From NCBI GenBank assembly GCA_949592205.1, contig CATIUR010000005.1:25313679-25377678 (forward strand): a stretch of DNA of 64,000 bases. Direction: 5' to 3'. Of the stretch, positions 12,780 through 25,966 are shown piece by piece; the first letter of the stretch is position 1, and every line of letters begins with the position of its first letter. A program made the translations under genes and the position numbers. Under the pieces are notes generated by a model, which saw nothing but the letters and a program-made list of their open reading frames with translations, did not search any database and was not told the DNA's origin. This DNA comes from Helichrysum umbraculigerum (taxonomy: Eukaryota > Streptophyta > Magnoliopsida > Asterales > Asteraceae).

Positions 12780-12780
<1 letters not shown>

Positions 12781-13419
12781 CACATAATGATTATTTAATA
12801 ATCACATTAGAAAGAATATGAAAGAACGCAGAATATCGCGTTACATTTTTGTAACTCAAGCGAAACATTTTTATTTAAAAATAATTATGAAATAATATAA
12901 ACAAAATTATAAATTTAAAATATTAAATTTATATTACGATCGGGTACAAAAACACTGACGTTTTGTATTGTGGTTGAAGACCACAGTCCCCAGATTGGGG
13001 ATTTGGATAAAATCACCTCCACCCCCCATTCTTTCATTTCCATTTCATAAAAACATACACATACCCCAAACACGTACCCTCTCTAAACTCATCTCTCCCT
13101 CTCTCCCTTTCGGTTCACCATCACCGCCGGTCACCACCATCGAGACCGCCACCACCGTCATCAAACAACATCATCATCATCAACAAGAACAGCAACAAAT
13201 CGTCATCATCATCATCATCATCTTCCTCACCATCATCTTCACCTCCATTTTTATCAAAAAGTAAGGTTTTGAACTCTCTCTCTAGAATCCGTTTATCTCA
13301 CTAGAAATTACTTAGACATTGTGAAAATACATGTTAAAAGCTTCCTATAACATTAAAATGCCTAAAAATCGTGTTAAAACTCGTTTTTGGAAGCTTAAAA
13401 CCGTTGCAGTCGCAAGTGT

Positions 13420-13690
13420 CGCCCACAGACCAGAGCAGCGCAGCGTCACTTGCCAAGTGACGCTAAAAACACAAGTGCCGCTAGCTTCTAGCAACACTTC
13501 TCCAAGTGACGCATTCAGTGACGCAGCCTTAGCGACACTGGCCTCAGTGTCGCAAATAAATATTCTGCGACACTCATCGTAAGTGTCGCCAAAAATGCCA
13601 GTTTTCATGTTTTGCGACACTAATCACAGTGTCGCAACCCAAGCCAAGTGACGCATCGAGTGTCGCTAATAATAGAAACATTTAAACACA
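13420..13690 (+). repeat. Palindrome cluster, AAGTGTCGC/AAGTGACGC type
   Basis: At least ten copies of AAGTGTCGC, AAGTGACGC and their inverses (GCGACACT, GCGTCACTTG), spaced 10-40 bp apart in alternating orientation. They can pair into many hairpins. The frames at 13331-13582 and 13345-13620 are by-products of this repeat. Confidence 0.75.
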
Positions 13691-13799
13691 CACATTTTTC
13701 ATTAAGTGTCGAGACTCAATTTTACCACCAAATTTTACTCTGAAATGGAATTTCGGAGCGTTTTCACTACAGCAACATAATAGAAATAAAAATTTTTCA

Positions 13800-13912
13800 A
13801 GCTGACCTGGCAGCTCGACCCCAGCCAGGGGCTCTGCCCCTTAGACCCTACCAGGGGTTGCCACCCCTTGGACCCCGCTACCAGGGGCGCTGCCCCCGGA
13901 CCACCCCCGTAC
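13800..13912. repeat. GC-rich short direct repeats
   Basis: Four degenerate copies of CCAGGGGCTCTGCCCCTTAG-like sequence (core CCAGGGG...TGCCCC or TTGCCACCCC, then GGACCC). Each is itself a small GC hairpin. The patch stands out from the AT-rich surroundings. Confidence 0.7.
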
Positions 13913-14839
13913 ACGATTTCCAAACCTGAACAACAAATGAATACTTACACAACCCGCTTAGACAAATTTTTTATTTGTCACTTACTTACGTAACCTCACG
14001 TGTTTAGGACACTAGAAGGTTACCATTCGGACAACACATGTATCTTAGGATCGCTAGCTCCTCAGGTGAGTTCATAGCCTCACTCTTTCAACTGTTTTAC
14101 TATTTTCGGGGTAAGACGCATGCACAACTACTGTTTTCGAATTATAATAATAAACTTTTATAATTCACACTTAATTATATTACTGTTATGTAATACAAAA
14201 TGTGTAATACTTAGGAATTACACCCACTATATTGTTGTACGACAATATCATAGCTTAACCTGAATAGGTTACCACTGTATACTACCTCGCTGATGAAACA
14301 CAATTACCATTACATAACTTGCTTAAGTTATCACTACACATTGGTCATATTGTCGCGGGACAATACTATCAAATACACTAGAACTGGTTAGTTCTATCTA
14401 TGCTGAACAACAACTAGACTTTTACAGGATTAGTCTTCCTTTTAGGAACTAAGACTGCTTTTACATTTCTTTGTAAATAGAACGGAGGGTACTTAAGTAA
14501 ACGTTAACCAAGGACCTCCATATACTTGCTAGGCTGGGGCTAGGAGTATAAATTAGTAACATACGTTAGTATAGACCCTTTATACTAATACAAAACAACT
14601 AGGTGATGAGTTATTCATACCTAGGCTTATTGTGCTAGACCTAATATTTAAGTATTGTATATACATGCTTAGATACACTAAATCGCCATCATGTGTTACA
14701 TGATACTCAGTAGGACGTGTTTGTTGATTTGACTTATATATATGTATATATATATATATATACATATATTCGTACGCTACCTCGATCACTTGGTGTCACC
14801 TACAATCTATATGTAAATTGATATACATACACTATTACA

Positions 14840-15490
14840 AACACGATTACTTTAGTCAGGCATGTCGTAGTACTGCTGGCTCTCATTCATACCAGTCGGG
14901 CATGTCGTAGTACTGCCAGCTCTCATTACTCAAGTCGGGCCTGTCGTAGCACAGCCGACTCAATTACAAACATTGCTTACGAGCAACGCTGTACGATGCC
15001 ACGGTAAAGTGGGCACAAAACGATATCACGGTAAAGTGGGCACAAGGCGAGATCACGGTAAAGTGATTCAAAACGATATCGCGGTAAAGCGATACAATCA
15101 TAAACATACGAGTTGATACTCACACTCATTAACAGATCGTCGAGCTAACCCTCGAGATCGTTAACTCAGTATTTGACTAAATACTCAATCATAGTTCTGC
15201 GGGACTACACATACATGTTGCTGGAGGCAACACGCTATGCCAGGTGGTATACTAGTTTATTACTTGTTATCATATGATGTGGTCATACATTTACTCGATT
15301 CATACTTAGGCATGTATTGCCTCACATGGGTAGACTTACTCATACCTGATAGGTATCTAGGCATGGATTGCCACACCCTCGATATGACGCGGTCATACGC
15401 TTTAAAGATAGTACCTGGGCATGTAGTGCCTCACGTCTGTAGACTCACTTATACCTGATAGGTATCTAGGCATGGTATGCCGCTTCCTCT
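14840..15490 (+). repeat. Three sets of tandem subrepeats inside the LTR
   Basis: First: three copies of GTCGGGCATGTCGTAGTACT-like units (14855-14965). Second: four copies of GATATCACGGTAAAGTGGGC-like units (about 14990-15100). Third: about four copies built on ATCTAGGCATGGATTGCC with TCATACCTGATAGGT (15300-15485). Copies diverge by a few bases each. Confidence 0.75.
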
Positions 15491-15970
15491 ATGTACTTAG
15501 GTACACAACACAGTTACTTAGGTACAAGATACCTCATTAGATGTAGATACACTGATATTACAACACCATAACAATACAAATCAAAATCGTGGATTTTGAA
15601 ACACTTTTCAAAACATTCAAGGTTTTATACTTTATGTTTTCATCTAACAATCCTATGAACTCACCAGCTTTATAGCTGACTTGTTTTAGCATGTGTTCTC
15701 AGGTGCCCAGCAGGATTAGGATTGCTACAAGATTATGCTAGCTCGAGTCGCATGTTTTCAAACATCTGGATTTCTCTGCGTAACTTTTGTATTACAAATT
15801 ATGTATTGAAATTATTTTACGAACTTGCAACTTGTATACACTTTTATTTTGGAAATGTATAACTATTTTCAAACGTCTCATTTAGTCGTTCATTATGTAC
15901 CTTTGTGCTTGTGATATTTGATTTGGTAACACCCAACCCGACCGCTTCCGCAACCCGAAATTTGAGGGTG

Positions 15971-16813
<843 letters not shown>

Positions 16814-16832
16814 TTGAAACACTCTATTTTTA

Positions 16833-17068
16833 AAAAAGTAACATCCCATACCGCCTTCCGCGGGTTAGGGCCCAATACCGTTTAAGACAGTCTATGGGGG
16901 AGGTTAGATGTAGACGGCCTTACCCCTACCAAAGGTAGAGAGGCTGCTTCCATTTCTACCTAAAGGTAGAAAGGACCTCCGACCTTTTTGCAGGGGATGG
17001 GATTCGAACCCCTGACCTCTTGTTCAGAGGCAAGGGACTCAGCCACTAATCCAACCCTGCTGCTTTTT
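16833..17068 (-). mobile_element. tRNA-derived SINE with 19-bp TSD
   Basis: Read on the minus strand it starts GCAGCAGGGTTGGATTAGTG. It carries an A-box-like TTAGTGGCTGAG and a clear B box GGGTTCGAATCCC, then a tRNA-unrelated body and a short T-rich tail. The 19-bp duplication TTGAAACACTCTATTTTTA flanks it at 16814-16832 and 17069-17087. It would be transcribed by RNA polymerase III and moved by a LINE reverse transcriptase. The perfect TSD suggests a fairly recent insertion. Confidence 0.9.
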
Positions 17069-17087
17069 TTGAAACACTCTATTTTTA

Positions 17088-18103
17088 TATTTCTTTATTT
17101 TTTCTAATGTAAGACATGGTCACATGGTATTGATGATCAACACAATCAACTTTCTATATTCTGTCATCATTTAGCAAGGAAACAACATAAACTAGTTATA
17201 GAAAACCCGTAGTTTTCGAACAAGAAAACTATGGTACGTGTGCATGTATTAGCATTTCATTATTATTATTAAAATGTAAAAATAGTAGAGACTAGCTAGA
17301 GAATTCACCCACGAGGTTTACTAGGTAAGACCCCAAACCCAGCAACCCCACCACAAAATCTATCAAAAAGAGGCAAATCTTCACGAAAAGCCTGTTAAAA
17401 TAAAAGTTAAACACCCAAAATCGACTTCACTATGCAAGCTGGTAAAGGAAAAATATTTGTTACGTAGTACGTAGTAGTACTTTACATGAATATTAAATAC
17501 AATAATATATTTAATCAATACATTCACTTTTCAAAAAAGTAAATTTAAAAGAAAAATAAAATTGTAAACTAAATTGGAGAAGATAAAATATATATAGATT
17601 CCGATATTTTCACCCTGATAATACAATAATTCTATAAACCCGGTCAGTAGGGCATGATTATAATCGCCTCTTATTTTCCTTAAATGACGTCCTATGCGAT
17701 TTACATATAGATTGTTAGTCGCGAGATCAGTAGATGAAGCCTGTCGAATGATCAATGTACCTTTAAAATCGATTTTGTGTTGTTGTTGTTAACTTTTAGT
17801 AGATTCAATTCAAGAAATGCACTAGTATTATACATTAATCATTTTTTATTTTTTATTCATATATATAAACACTAAGCGATGATACCTCTCTTAATAAGTT
17901 AATGAATACGTCATTCACACACATGTTAAATAAAAAGGTCTTTAAAAAGGTGCAAAATCAGCTTTTACAACCCCCCCCCCCCACACACACACACCCCAAT
18001 AAAATCTTTGGAATTTGCTGGTTAAGGTTGGTCACAAATTGTGTCCCTGCAACTGCTATTGAACATGTTTAGTCTTGTCATTTAATTTGCCTTCGTGTGT
18101 AAG
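17088..18103. other. Non-coding region
   Basis: AT-rich DNA with no supported gene. The minus frame at 17531-17755 has no recognisable motif. Confidence 0.5.
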
Positions 18104-18243
18104 CAGTGTTTTAAAAACCGGACCGGGCGGTCGGGCCGGTTGGACCGTGAACCGGAACCGCCCCCGGTTAGCGGTTGGACCGGAAAAAACCGTGAACCGG
18201 TAAAAAGACCGGTTTTGTGTCCGGTCCGGTTTTTAAAACATTG
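18104..18243. mobile_element. hAT-type MITE, 8-bp TSD
   Basis: A 140-bp foldback element starting CAGTGTTTTAAAAACCGG and ending CCGGTTTTTAAAACATTG. It has many CCGG-rich inner repeats and is flanked by TGTGTAAG on both sides (18096-18103 and 18244-18251). CARTG ends plus an 8-bp duplication are diagnostic of hAT elements. Confidence 0.9.
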
Positions 18244-18251
18244 TGTGTAAG

Positions 18252-18783
18252 TAATCCCTTTTATTCTTCGAGGCAATAGCAAAAGGTGAAAAACAATAAT
18301 TAACCCGTAACTTAATTGAGTCCTTATATAATACCCAATGCTAACAATACACGTGTTCTTTTTTTTTATTTTTAATCAAATACCTTAGTAAAAAATTCAA
18401 ATAGCTCTTTGTTGGTCCAAGTCTAACAAGCCCAACTAAAAAGGCTCATTGGGCTTATGGGTTTAGAGGAAACCAAGTTTTTTGACCCCTTTGAGAGCTC
18501 GGTTTTGCTTTGTTAGTATCAGCCACTCACGATTGATAGTCTAGCCTATTATTATACTGAAAGAGTTACTCGTGTTTACCTGTTAGCCAACCCACTAGAT
18601 CATCTCTGTACGTAGTGTGCAGTAGCCTAGACCTGTATGTTGTTGTTCAATTATTTTTGGTTTCTCTTATTTGTTTTCTAGAGTCCCCATAAGTTATGGG
18701 GTATGCAACATGCAAGGGCTTTGATGAGCTCCTGTAGTGTCACATGGAATTTGTAAAGCATGAGGACCATCAAACATCAACAA
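18252..18783. other. Non-coding region
   Basis: No open frame. Contains AAGCCCAACT/TTGGGCTTAT motifs resembling plant site II promoter elements (TGGGCY), but no gene start can be tied to them. Confidence 0.4.
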
Positions 18784-18784
18784 C

Positions 18785-18873
<89 letters not shown>
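18784..18873. repeat. (AAT)n microsatellite
   Basis: About 30 uninterrupted AAT units. Confidence 0.95.
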
Positions 18874-18875
<2 letters not shown>

Positions 18876-18986
18876 TCTTACACTACCAAAACTAGTATGT
18901 AGTATGACATTAACTGCATCAAATAATTATGGCAGGAAAAACATAGACATTATGCCCAGGAACAAAGCAACACCAACAGTGTGCAG

Positions 18987-20530
18987 TAGCCTACACCTGC
19001 GAAACAGCAGTAAAAGTGAGACAGTAGAGGGATACTCATACTGGCAAGTATTGCAAACTACGTTGGATTGAAGGGACCTTGAATCTGCTAATGTAACTCC
19101 TTTTTTGTAATGTATATTGTATCTTGTTAGATCTCTTATATGAATAAAATAATTTGACGTTTAAAAAAAGAAGGAGAGGGAATCTCAGCAGCAAAAAAAC
19201 AGGAAAGGAAACAGAAACACAGCCAAGCAACAGCATAAACCAAACAACAACAGACTATTGTGTGGTGACTTGAGCAACCCAGCAGCAGTCACCACGATCA
19301 CAGTGGCATTAACAGCAGCCCATTACCCAATTCACCTTCTGGACCATGACACCAGCAATCTGGTGCAATCATTCTTGACATTTAGTGAACTTGGATTCAA
19401 CCCAACAGCTATAATATTGATGAATGATTAAGAGCCTTTTCATTTTGTGATAATATATACGCCTTATGGATGCTTATGAATTAATATATACTTCTAAAGG
19501 AGGAACAACGTTTGATATTCAGATGGAAAAAATGCAAAAAGAAAACAATTATTGTAAGATGTATCAAATAATACCAGCTACGATTATGTCTACATAGCAT
19601 TGACCTTGATACTAAATATGAATGCATCATCTTGAAGCTTTAAAAACTCCCCTTCTTCATCCTTCTTCTCGTTCAATATCCTCTCTGATACGTTAAACTT
19701 GGGAATAGTTAGTTTTAACTCTCCTCCTTCACTAAAGTCTGCCTTGATACCTCTCATGTTGTAATTCAAATAATAACTATCTTCTGGTAACTTGATGTAG
19801 CTAGTATACATGTGATGTGCTGCTTTGAATTCATCATACAGTACCGCATAAATAAACAGTTGGTTGTGGCACACGTTTAGTTTCACTTTGTCATGGGAAA
19901 TGACTCCTTTCAGTTGTAAGGAGTAGCAGCTGCATTCATCAGTTTCGGAGATTGATGGCTTAATTCCTGTTGCATCCATACTATAAACCCTCTCATCGAA
20001 AATCCCAAATCGATTCATTATATCTAGTTCATGATAGGAAAAAAAAAAACAACGGTTCATTAGTGATCCATTAGTAAATTAAGGTTATGGACAGTGATCA
20101 ATATTTTCAACTACAATATATATCATTATGTGCATGGAACATTAGTAAAGTCCATTAAAAAAAAAAAGTAAAAAAGAAAAAATGTAAACCAACCTGCATA
20201 AATGAAGTTATAAATAGTACTAACGGTAAGGTTACGAATACGGACGAGATTATTCTTAAGACCAGCATGAGCATGGCGGGCATCTTTGATGGTGCTAAAG
20301 AAACATCGTTGATGAGTAGGCGGCAAGGCACGAGATGAGATGACACGTGATCTGTTGAAGAGGGGAAGCCTGGTGGAGGCAACAACCTTTACTACTAAGG
20401 AACCCATATCTCCTAAAAACTACTACCTACAAGATTGAGAATTGATCAGAGAAGGAAAGTAACCAAGGAAGGAGCTAGAGTATTGAAAACAGGTTTTATG
20501 AAAAACCTAACTTTGGAACTATATATAACT
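18987..20530. repeat. Segmental duplication, copy 1 (sHSP segment)
   Basis: Matches 47396-49587 from GTAGCCTACAC to TTTGGAACTATATAT, with a few percent substitutions and small indels. The other copy carries an extra 676-bp insertion. Just right of this copy, a block of about 50 bp (GATTGAGAATTGATCAGAGA onward) occurs twice, at about 20431-20478 and 20549-20597. Confidence 0.9.
19590..20407 (-). CDS. Small heat-shock protein (Hsp20/alpha-crystallin), probably organellar, copy 1
   Basis: Two exons: 20407-20194 and 20023-19590. The donor is CAG|GTTGGT and the acceptor CTAG|AT after a T-rich tract. The phase-1 split codon (G|AT, Asp) keeps the frame open and gives about 215 residues. Residues 1-45 are rich in Arg, Ser and Val with almost no acids, typical of a mitochondrial targeting peptide. 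The rest fits an alpha-crystallin domain: YSLQLKGV...DKVKLNV is the first strand set, and YIKLPEDSYY then GIKADFSEGGELKLTIPKF matches the family's final strands ending in a V/I-P-K motif. Such proteins are ATP-independent holdases that bind unfolding proteins. The usual GVL of the last strand is replaced by GEL. The start is the first ATG, needed for the targeting peptide. Expression is not shown. Confidence 0.75.
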
Positions 20531-20730
20531 TTGTAACTATATATAAGATTGAGAATTGATCAGAGAAGGAAAGTAACCAAGGAAGGAGCTAGAGTATTTT
20601 TCTGCATTGTAAATCAATCTAAATCCTTTATATATTAATATATTTACATATGAAAGTATTTTCAGGTTTACAACGTTACTGCCATTTATATTTTAGTACA
20701 CATAACTTTTTTTGAAGGTGTCCCTAAAAA

Positions 20731-21150
20731 TCGCCAGGATGATCAAAAATTCCAGGCCCAATTTAAGATTCCAATTTTCTTTTAATAAAATGTAAATTTA
20801 AATATTTTTAGCACAAATAGACTTGTAACTGTTTGAGACCAGTTCTTTTAAAGCGAGAATTAAGATCAATTTTGCTCATGTAGGTAGTGGGTACTAAGGG
20901 CAGATAATGAACTCAACATTTCTTTTGAATAAAATATGAAATATGAATTTAATACTCATTATTGGGATATAATTGTTATCTAATACTCTGTATATATAAC
21001 CGGATGTTTAACTTTCAGGCCCAATGAAAAGTTTCAGGCCATACTAAATATTCCAGGCCCAAATAAAGCTTCCAAGCCCAGCGAATACGATAAAAAAAGT
21101 TCCATGCAATATGCTTCAAGGCCCAATGAAAAGTTCCAGGCCCAACAAAA
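20731..21150. repeat. Cluster of TTCCAGGCCC motifs
   Basis: About eight copies of TTCCAGGCCCAA or TTTCAGGCCCAA-like motifs in this orientation. The inverse motif TTGGGCCTGGAA is clustered at 37148-37490, on the other side of the Helitron. Confidence 0.7.
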
Positions 21151-21399
21151 ACCTTACTGCCATTTATAATAAACTAGTTTTAAGACCTGTAAAAATACGG
21201 GTTTGATAAAGACTCGAGTGATAAAGATTATTTGATAAGTTGTTCCCTAACATATATAGCATTAAAATTAAAATTAAAATTAAAATTCATGTGTTGTAAA
21301 TATAAAGTGTTACACACACGGCATCTCCACAAAATTCTTTAATTTATCTACGAATTCATATTAAGTTAATCATAAGTCGGATTATTTGTAGACACCCTC

Positions 21400-21515
21400 T
21401 TTTGCTCATGGAGTTTCGATCAATGCATCTTAATCACTTACTGGTCCGACCCTATTATATGGTTACACTGTGGAGGTCAGAGAACAATTGGTCCGACCCT
21501 ATTATATGTATAAAA
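21400..21515. repeat. Short direct repeat
   Basis: TGGTCCGACCCTATTATATG occurs at about 21443 and again at about 21489. The rest of 21180-22815 is non-coding Helitron body without supported frames. Confidence 0.7.
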
Positions 21516-22819
21516 TAAACAGAGCGATTAATCAATGAACTTTTTATATTGGTACACATTTAGTGACTGTTTATCTGAACGTGTTCTTTGATATGATTAT
21601 CATTTTATGATGCAACTATCAGCATTTCAAGTAGCTAAAAGTAAATCAAGTAATCAATAATTTAAAAAATAAAAAATAAAAATTGAATACAAAGAACAAA
21701 ACCTACTTAGCCCAATTGTACTCTCAAAATATGGAAATATATTTTACAACTTTCATAGCTATCTTCAAATAGACTTTTATAATAAAAGTTATTGACGGTC
21801 CAAATATATGACCAAAACTTATGATTTTCTAATAAATAATGATCAAAATTTAAAAAAGAGAATTTTTATAAACTTACATACAGAATACACCCCTACATCA
21901 AATCTGTATTATCATCTTATCCAATATTCAACTCTTCATCTCTTCAGCCACATTTGTATCTTCAAGTTTAGGGCCTGAATGTACCTCAAGACCTATAAAT
22001 TACCACAGCCAACAAATCAGGCCTGAAAGTTATACAATTCTTAAACAAACAAACATAGATACAAATCAAAACAAATAAAACCGAGAACACAAATATTAAA
22101 TATACTCACAGACCTAAAGATTAAAACTGGAATACACACAAAAAACAGAGAAGAGGAGAAAGAGTAGCAACTGCAGTAATTTGTTGATCATGGCCAAAGG
22201 AGGAGTGTAACTTGAGAGAAAAAAAAAAGTACACAGATATTAGAGAGAGATAGAGAAACGTGGGAAAGTAGGAAAGAAAGAATGAGTTTTATACAGAAAA
22301 TTTTGTTTCAAAGTGTAAGGGGAGGGATAAGAAATAGGTTGAATTGTAGCATATGGTGAATGGGGGTAATCATGGAGTGGAGTCATGGATAGGCCTGTAA
22401 GCGAACTGAACATTCGCGGAACTATTCATAGATGTTTATGCTATATAGACAATCAACATGGATGAAGCTATGAAGATGTAAATGTGACCCAACTAAGTGC
22501 GCACATGCAGCAATTCGTCCTTTTCAACATGCCATTTAAGACAAATAGTAGATTCATAACAATATAACCATCGAATCAATACAAAGTATGGAATGTCTTG
22601 CAGCGGTCTTGAGCCCAAAAGGGACTTCTCATGACTTGATAGCTCAATAATAGCTTACTGTTATCCATGTGTCCCCATTTTAGCTTCAAGGTTAATTTTA
22701 GCCATCAAATGTACAAACTCGGATAATTTGTCATAAGATATCAGCTTGAGTTATAAACAAAATTAATACTAAACGTAGAACATGAAGTATGTCCTCAATT
22801 GAAGCACAGCTACCTAATA

Positions 22820-23733
22820 TATAACACCCTACTCGAAAATACAAGGATATTTTTTTTTTTTTTAATAAAGGAAGCGCAAGTTTAGATACAAAACATTGGA
22901 TTGCATATTTACATTTCAAAATGGCAATCCAAATACATACAGTCTTTAAGCTAGATTATCCTAGACATTACACACGATAAGTTTAGTGTTATAGAAATCC
23001 AAAACATATGTCATAACATTAACATAGTTAACAAAACAGAGTGAGCCTGTCAAACATTCCATTCCTATGGTACTTCTTGCCCACCCACATACCAAAGTAA
23101 ACCTACAAGAAGTAATGAGGGGTTAGCACGAAGCTAAGTGAATAAATCTCAAACTATCAACTAACTTAGCTTAACAAATGAATACCGCAAAGCATAGCAA
23201 CAGTTAATCATGAAGGATCGGTGGTCCTTGGAGTACCCTCATGCCGCGGTGGTTCCCCAAGTAACACTTATAACCAACTGAAGGCCAAATCAGTGACTAA
23301 ACCGATAGTTTGGTACTATTACTACTTACAACATAATTTCAGTGAACAACACATGTACAAAGCACTTATGAGGTCCAAAGTAATAGTAACCAAACCCAAC
23401 ACACGTTGACCCCCGACATTCATATAGTCCACAACCATCAAGGCAAACAAGGACACCAATTATTAAGCTAAATATAACCATCATGGCAAAATATTAACTT
23501 AACAATGAAACAGTAAATTCACATTTACCCGTTGTAACCATATTGTTACAACCAAATTAGACTGAAGTCCAAGATCCACTCACCCTTGTCGACTGTAGTC
23601 TCCACTCAAAGATCTTATTTTATTGAGTCTTCTGGTTATCTGAGAACACGATCAAAACCCGAGTTAGACTCTAATGTTTAGAATTTATAGTATAACATTC
23701 ACATAAACAATGCATTATAATGCTCATACTATA
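22820..23733 (-). mobile_element. Terminal part of 3' LTR (type A)
   Basis: Nearly identical to 33166-34084, including GATCGGTGGTCCTTGRAGTA and the poly-T tract, and then diverges abruptly at 23733. Near-identity over this part argues the two copies came from the same insertion. Confidence 0.85.
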
Positions 23734-25948
23734 TATAACGCCCCAAAATTTACAACTGTTTTTTTTTTTTTTTTTTTTTTACAATGCGGAAGTTCAAGTC
23801 CCAAAACATATATATACATAAAATGACATGACGTCATTTTCCATTACCTAAGTTCTAAGTATTGATTATTACCATTTACAAAACAATCCTTTATATCCTG
23901 GGCATTATATAATCAAACATTTTAAACTGTATTAAATAATAATCAGAGTAATCCTAGTCAAACATTCTTCAGTTACTCCTTGACCCGCCCATAACAATAG
24001 ATATTAACCTGCAAGGAGTAAACAACGAGGGATTAGCACGAAGCTAAGTGAGTTAACTCATCACTAACAATACAACTTAATTTAACACTATGAGTTCACC
24101 ACATTTAACACTTTGACTCAACATCACCAGAGGATCGGTGGCCCTTGTGGCGCCCTCAGCCGCGGTGGCCCACCAAGCGACACTTACACCAACTGCAGGC
24201 CAATACAGCGGTTAACCGATAACTGTTGGTTACCTTTAGTCAACACAAGCCTTACTCACAACGAATGTTCACAACCCTTGTGTTGACTAACCTGTAACAA
24301 CACAGTCCAACATAGTTGACCTCTATTAACACTGTTACCATATAGGTCACTTAACACTTAACACTTTAACACTTTAACACAATTCACAATTCAACTTAAC
24401 ACAGGAATAACACTTAACACTTGAAGTAACCACAATAGTGATCACTAAATTATAGTGAGAGATCAAAGTCCACTCACCGACTACCATAGTCGCCCACTCA
24501 GTAGTCTAATATCACTGAGTCTTCTCCATATCTGGAATTACAACAAAATAACACAAGTTAGTCACTTGTTTCAAATCTATATAACATTACTCCAATAGAT
24601 TTACATCAACAACTCCAAGTTACTCAAGTCATAACTATTTAACATAATCATTATAATTCACCATCACTATCAAATCATGATCATAAAATCACATTAATTC
24701 ACCACTAGTTGTCACTAACCAACATGATCCTCTTAGTTTCAATGATTAACAATTTCATATAATAACTCACTTTTACTAGCAACACTATAACACCCTCTTT
24801 GTTATTATAAATCAATGTGATTAACACCTAATTATAACACTTTCACAAATTTCACTTGAATTACCATTCACTTACTTGATTAATTCATTATTATCAACAA
24901 ATTCTCAAGAACACTTATTCACTCATACTCTTTTAGTTAAATCATTTCAATCATCATCACTAATCACCTCTAATATGTTTATTAACAATACATATCACTT
25001 ACACATTATTAGATTAGGCTCATATATCCTACTTCAAGAACAATCAATGAAACCCATCACTTTATTCATGATATATATATCATATTCATCATTTCTAAGT
25101 TAGTGTTTCTATTATAATCATCATTTACCCATCAACTAACAAGAATTTAACCACCACAACTTTCAATTTTCGGATTATAATCAATAACCCATCAAAATCA
25201 TCAAAAACTTAAGAACCAAGATTAATCTACAAACTTAAACTAGAATCTTGCTAGATATCAACAACAATAAGCTTAACTAACATAAATTTCATATAATCAA
25301 AGCTTAAATTCGAATTATAACCAAGAACACTAAAACCCCCAAATTTCTAGGGTTCAAGAAATCAAGAAATTAACACATATAACATGATTAAGATGATGCT
25401 AGAATGATTATTACATGTTATTGAAGCTTAACTAACATCAATTTACACTTTAGAAACCCTAATTTCGGATTTTGCTCAAGAACATCAAAACCCCAAATTC
25501 TAGGTTGAAGAACATGAAGAACACAAGATCATACCTTGTTTGTGATGATTAAGAAAGCTTGAATTCGAGTTTTGTAGCTCCAATTTGATTATTTCATCAA
25601 GTTTTGGATTAAGGTTTGTGTTTGTATGTATGAATGTATGAATACGTACGTATGTATGTATATGTGGGAATAAAACCCGATCCATCATATATAATATACC
25701 ATATAGTGTTAGTTTTCATTCCCCGTATTTATTATTGTCTGGAACTTAAAACCCATTTGCGGGGAAATACAATTTTATTTTACCGTCAACTAAATAAATT
25801 TAAAACAAACAATATTTCACAAGCCACAATATTCCCTGAGGCTTATCGACCTATTAATTATAAAATCAAACACAATAATAATTTTAAATCGCATTTAAAA
25901 TTTACAGAAAATACCTATTATTTCTAGGCCCAATTTGAGGATGTTACA
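23734..25948 (-). mobile_element. Foreign LTR (type B) inside the mosaic element
   Basis: A complete-looking 2.2-kb LTR, minus strand TGTAACATCC...GGGGCGTTATA. It is related to but clearly different from type A: both share GTGAGTGGA, ACTCAGTG and GATCGGTGG motifs. It adjoins a polypurine tract at its 5' side. It holds a long CA/AT-rich leader with GGGTTTTAG-type motifs. The frames at 24876-25103 and 25500-25927 are not supported as coding. Confidence 0.75.
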
Positions 25949-25966
25949 AATCTCTCCCCCTTAAAG
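25949..25966 (-). promoter_or_regulatory. Polypurine tract
   Basis: Minus strand CTTTAAGGGGGAGAGATT directly precedes the LTR start TGTAACATCC. GAGGACGAAATC just upstream of it is typical of Ty3-type elements and resembles the tract in the 5' array element. Confidence 0.8.

Noticed and set aside
12968..13264. 98-residue Pro/His-rich frame
   Set aside because: CT- and ATC-rich low-complexity leader inside an LTR, not a protein.
14840..15100. Possible CRISPR-like regular repeats
   Set aside because: Units are short tandem LTR subrepeats without unique spacers, in plant nuclear DNA.
16833..17068. Possible tRNA gene because of GGTTCGAATCC
   Set aside because: No cloverleaf can be closed; the B box belongs to a SINE with a clear TSD.
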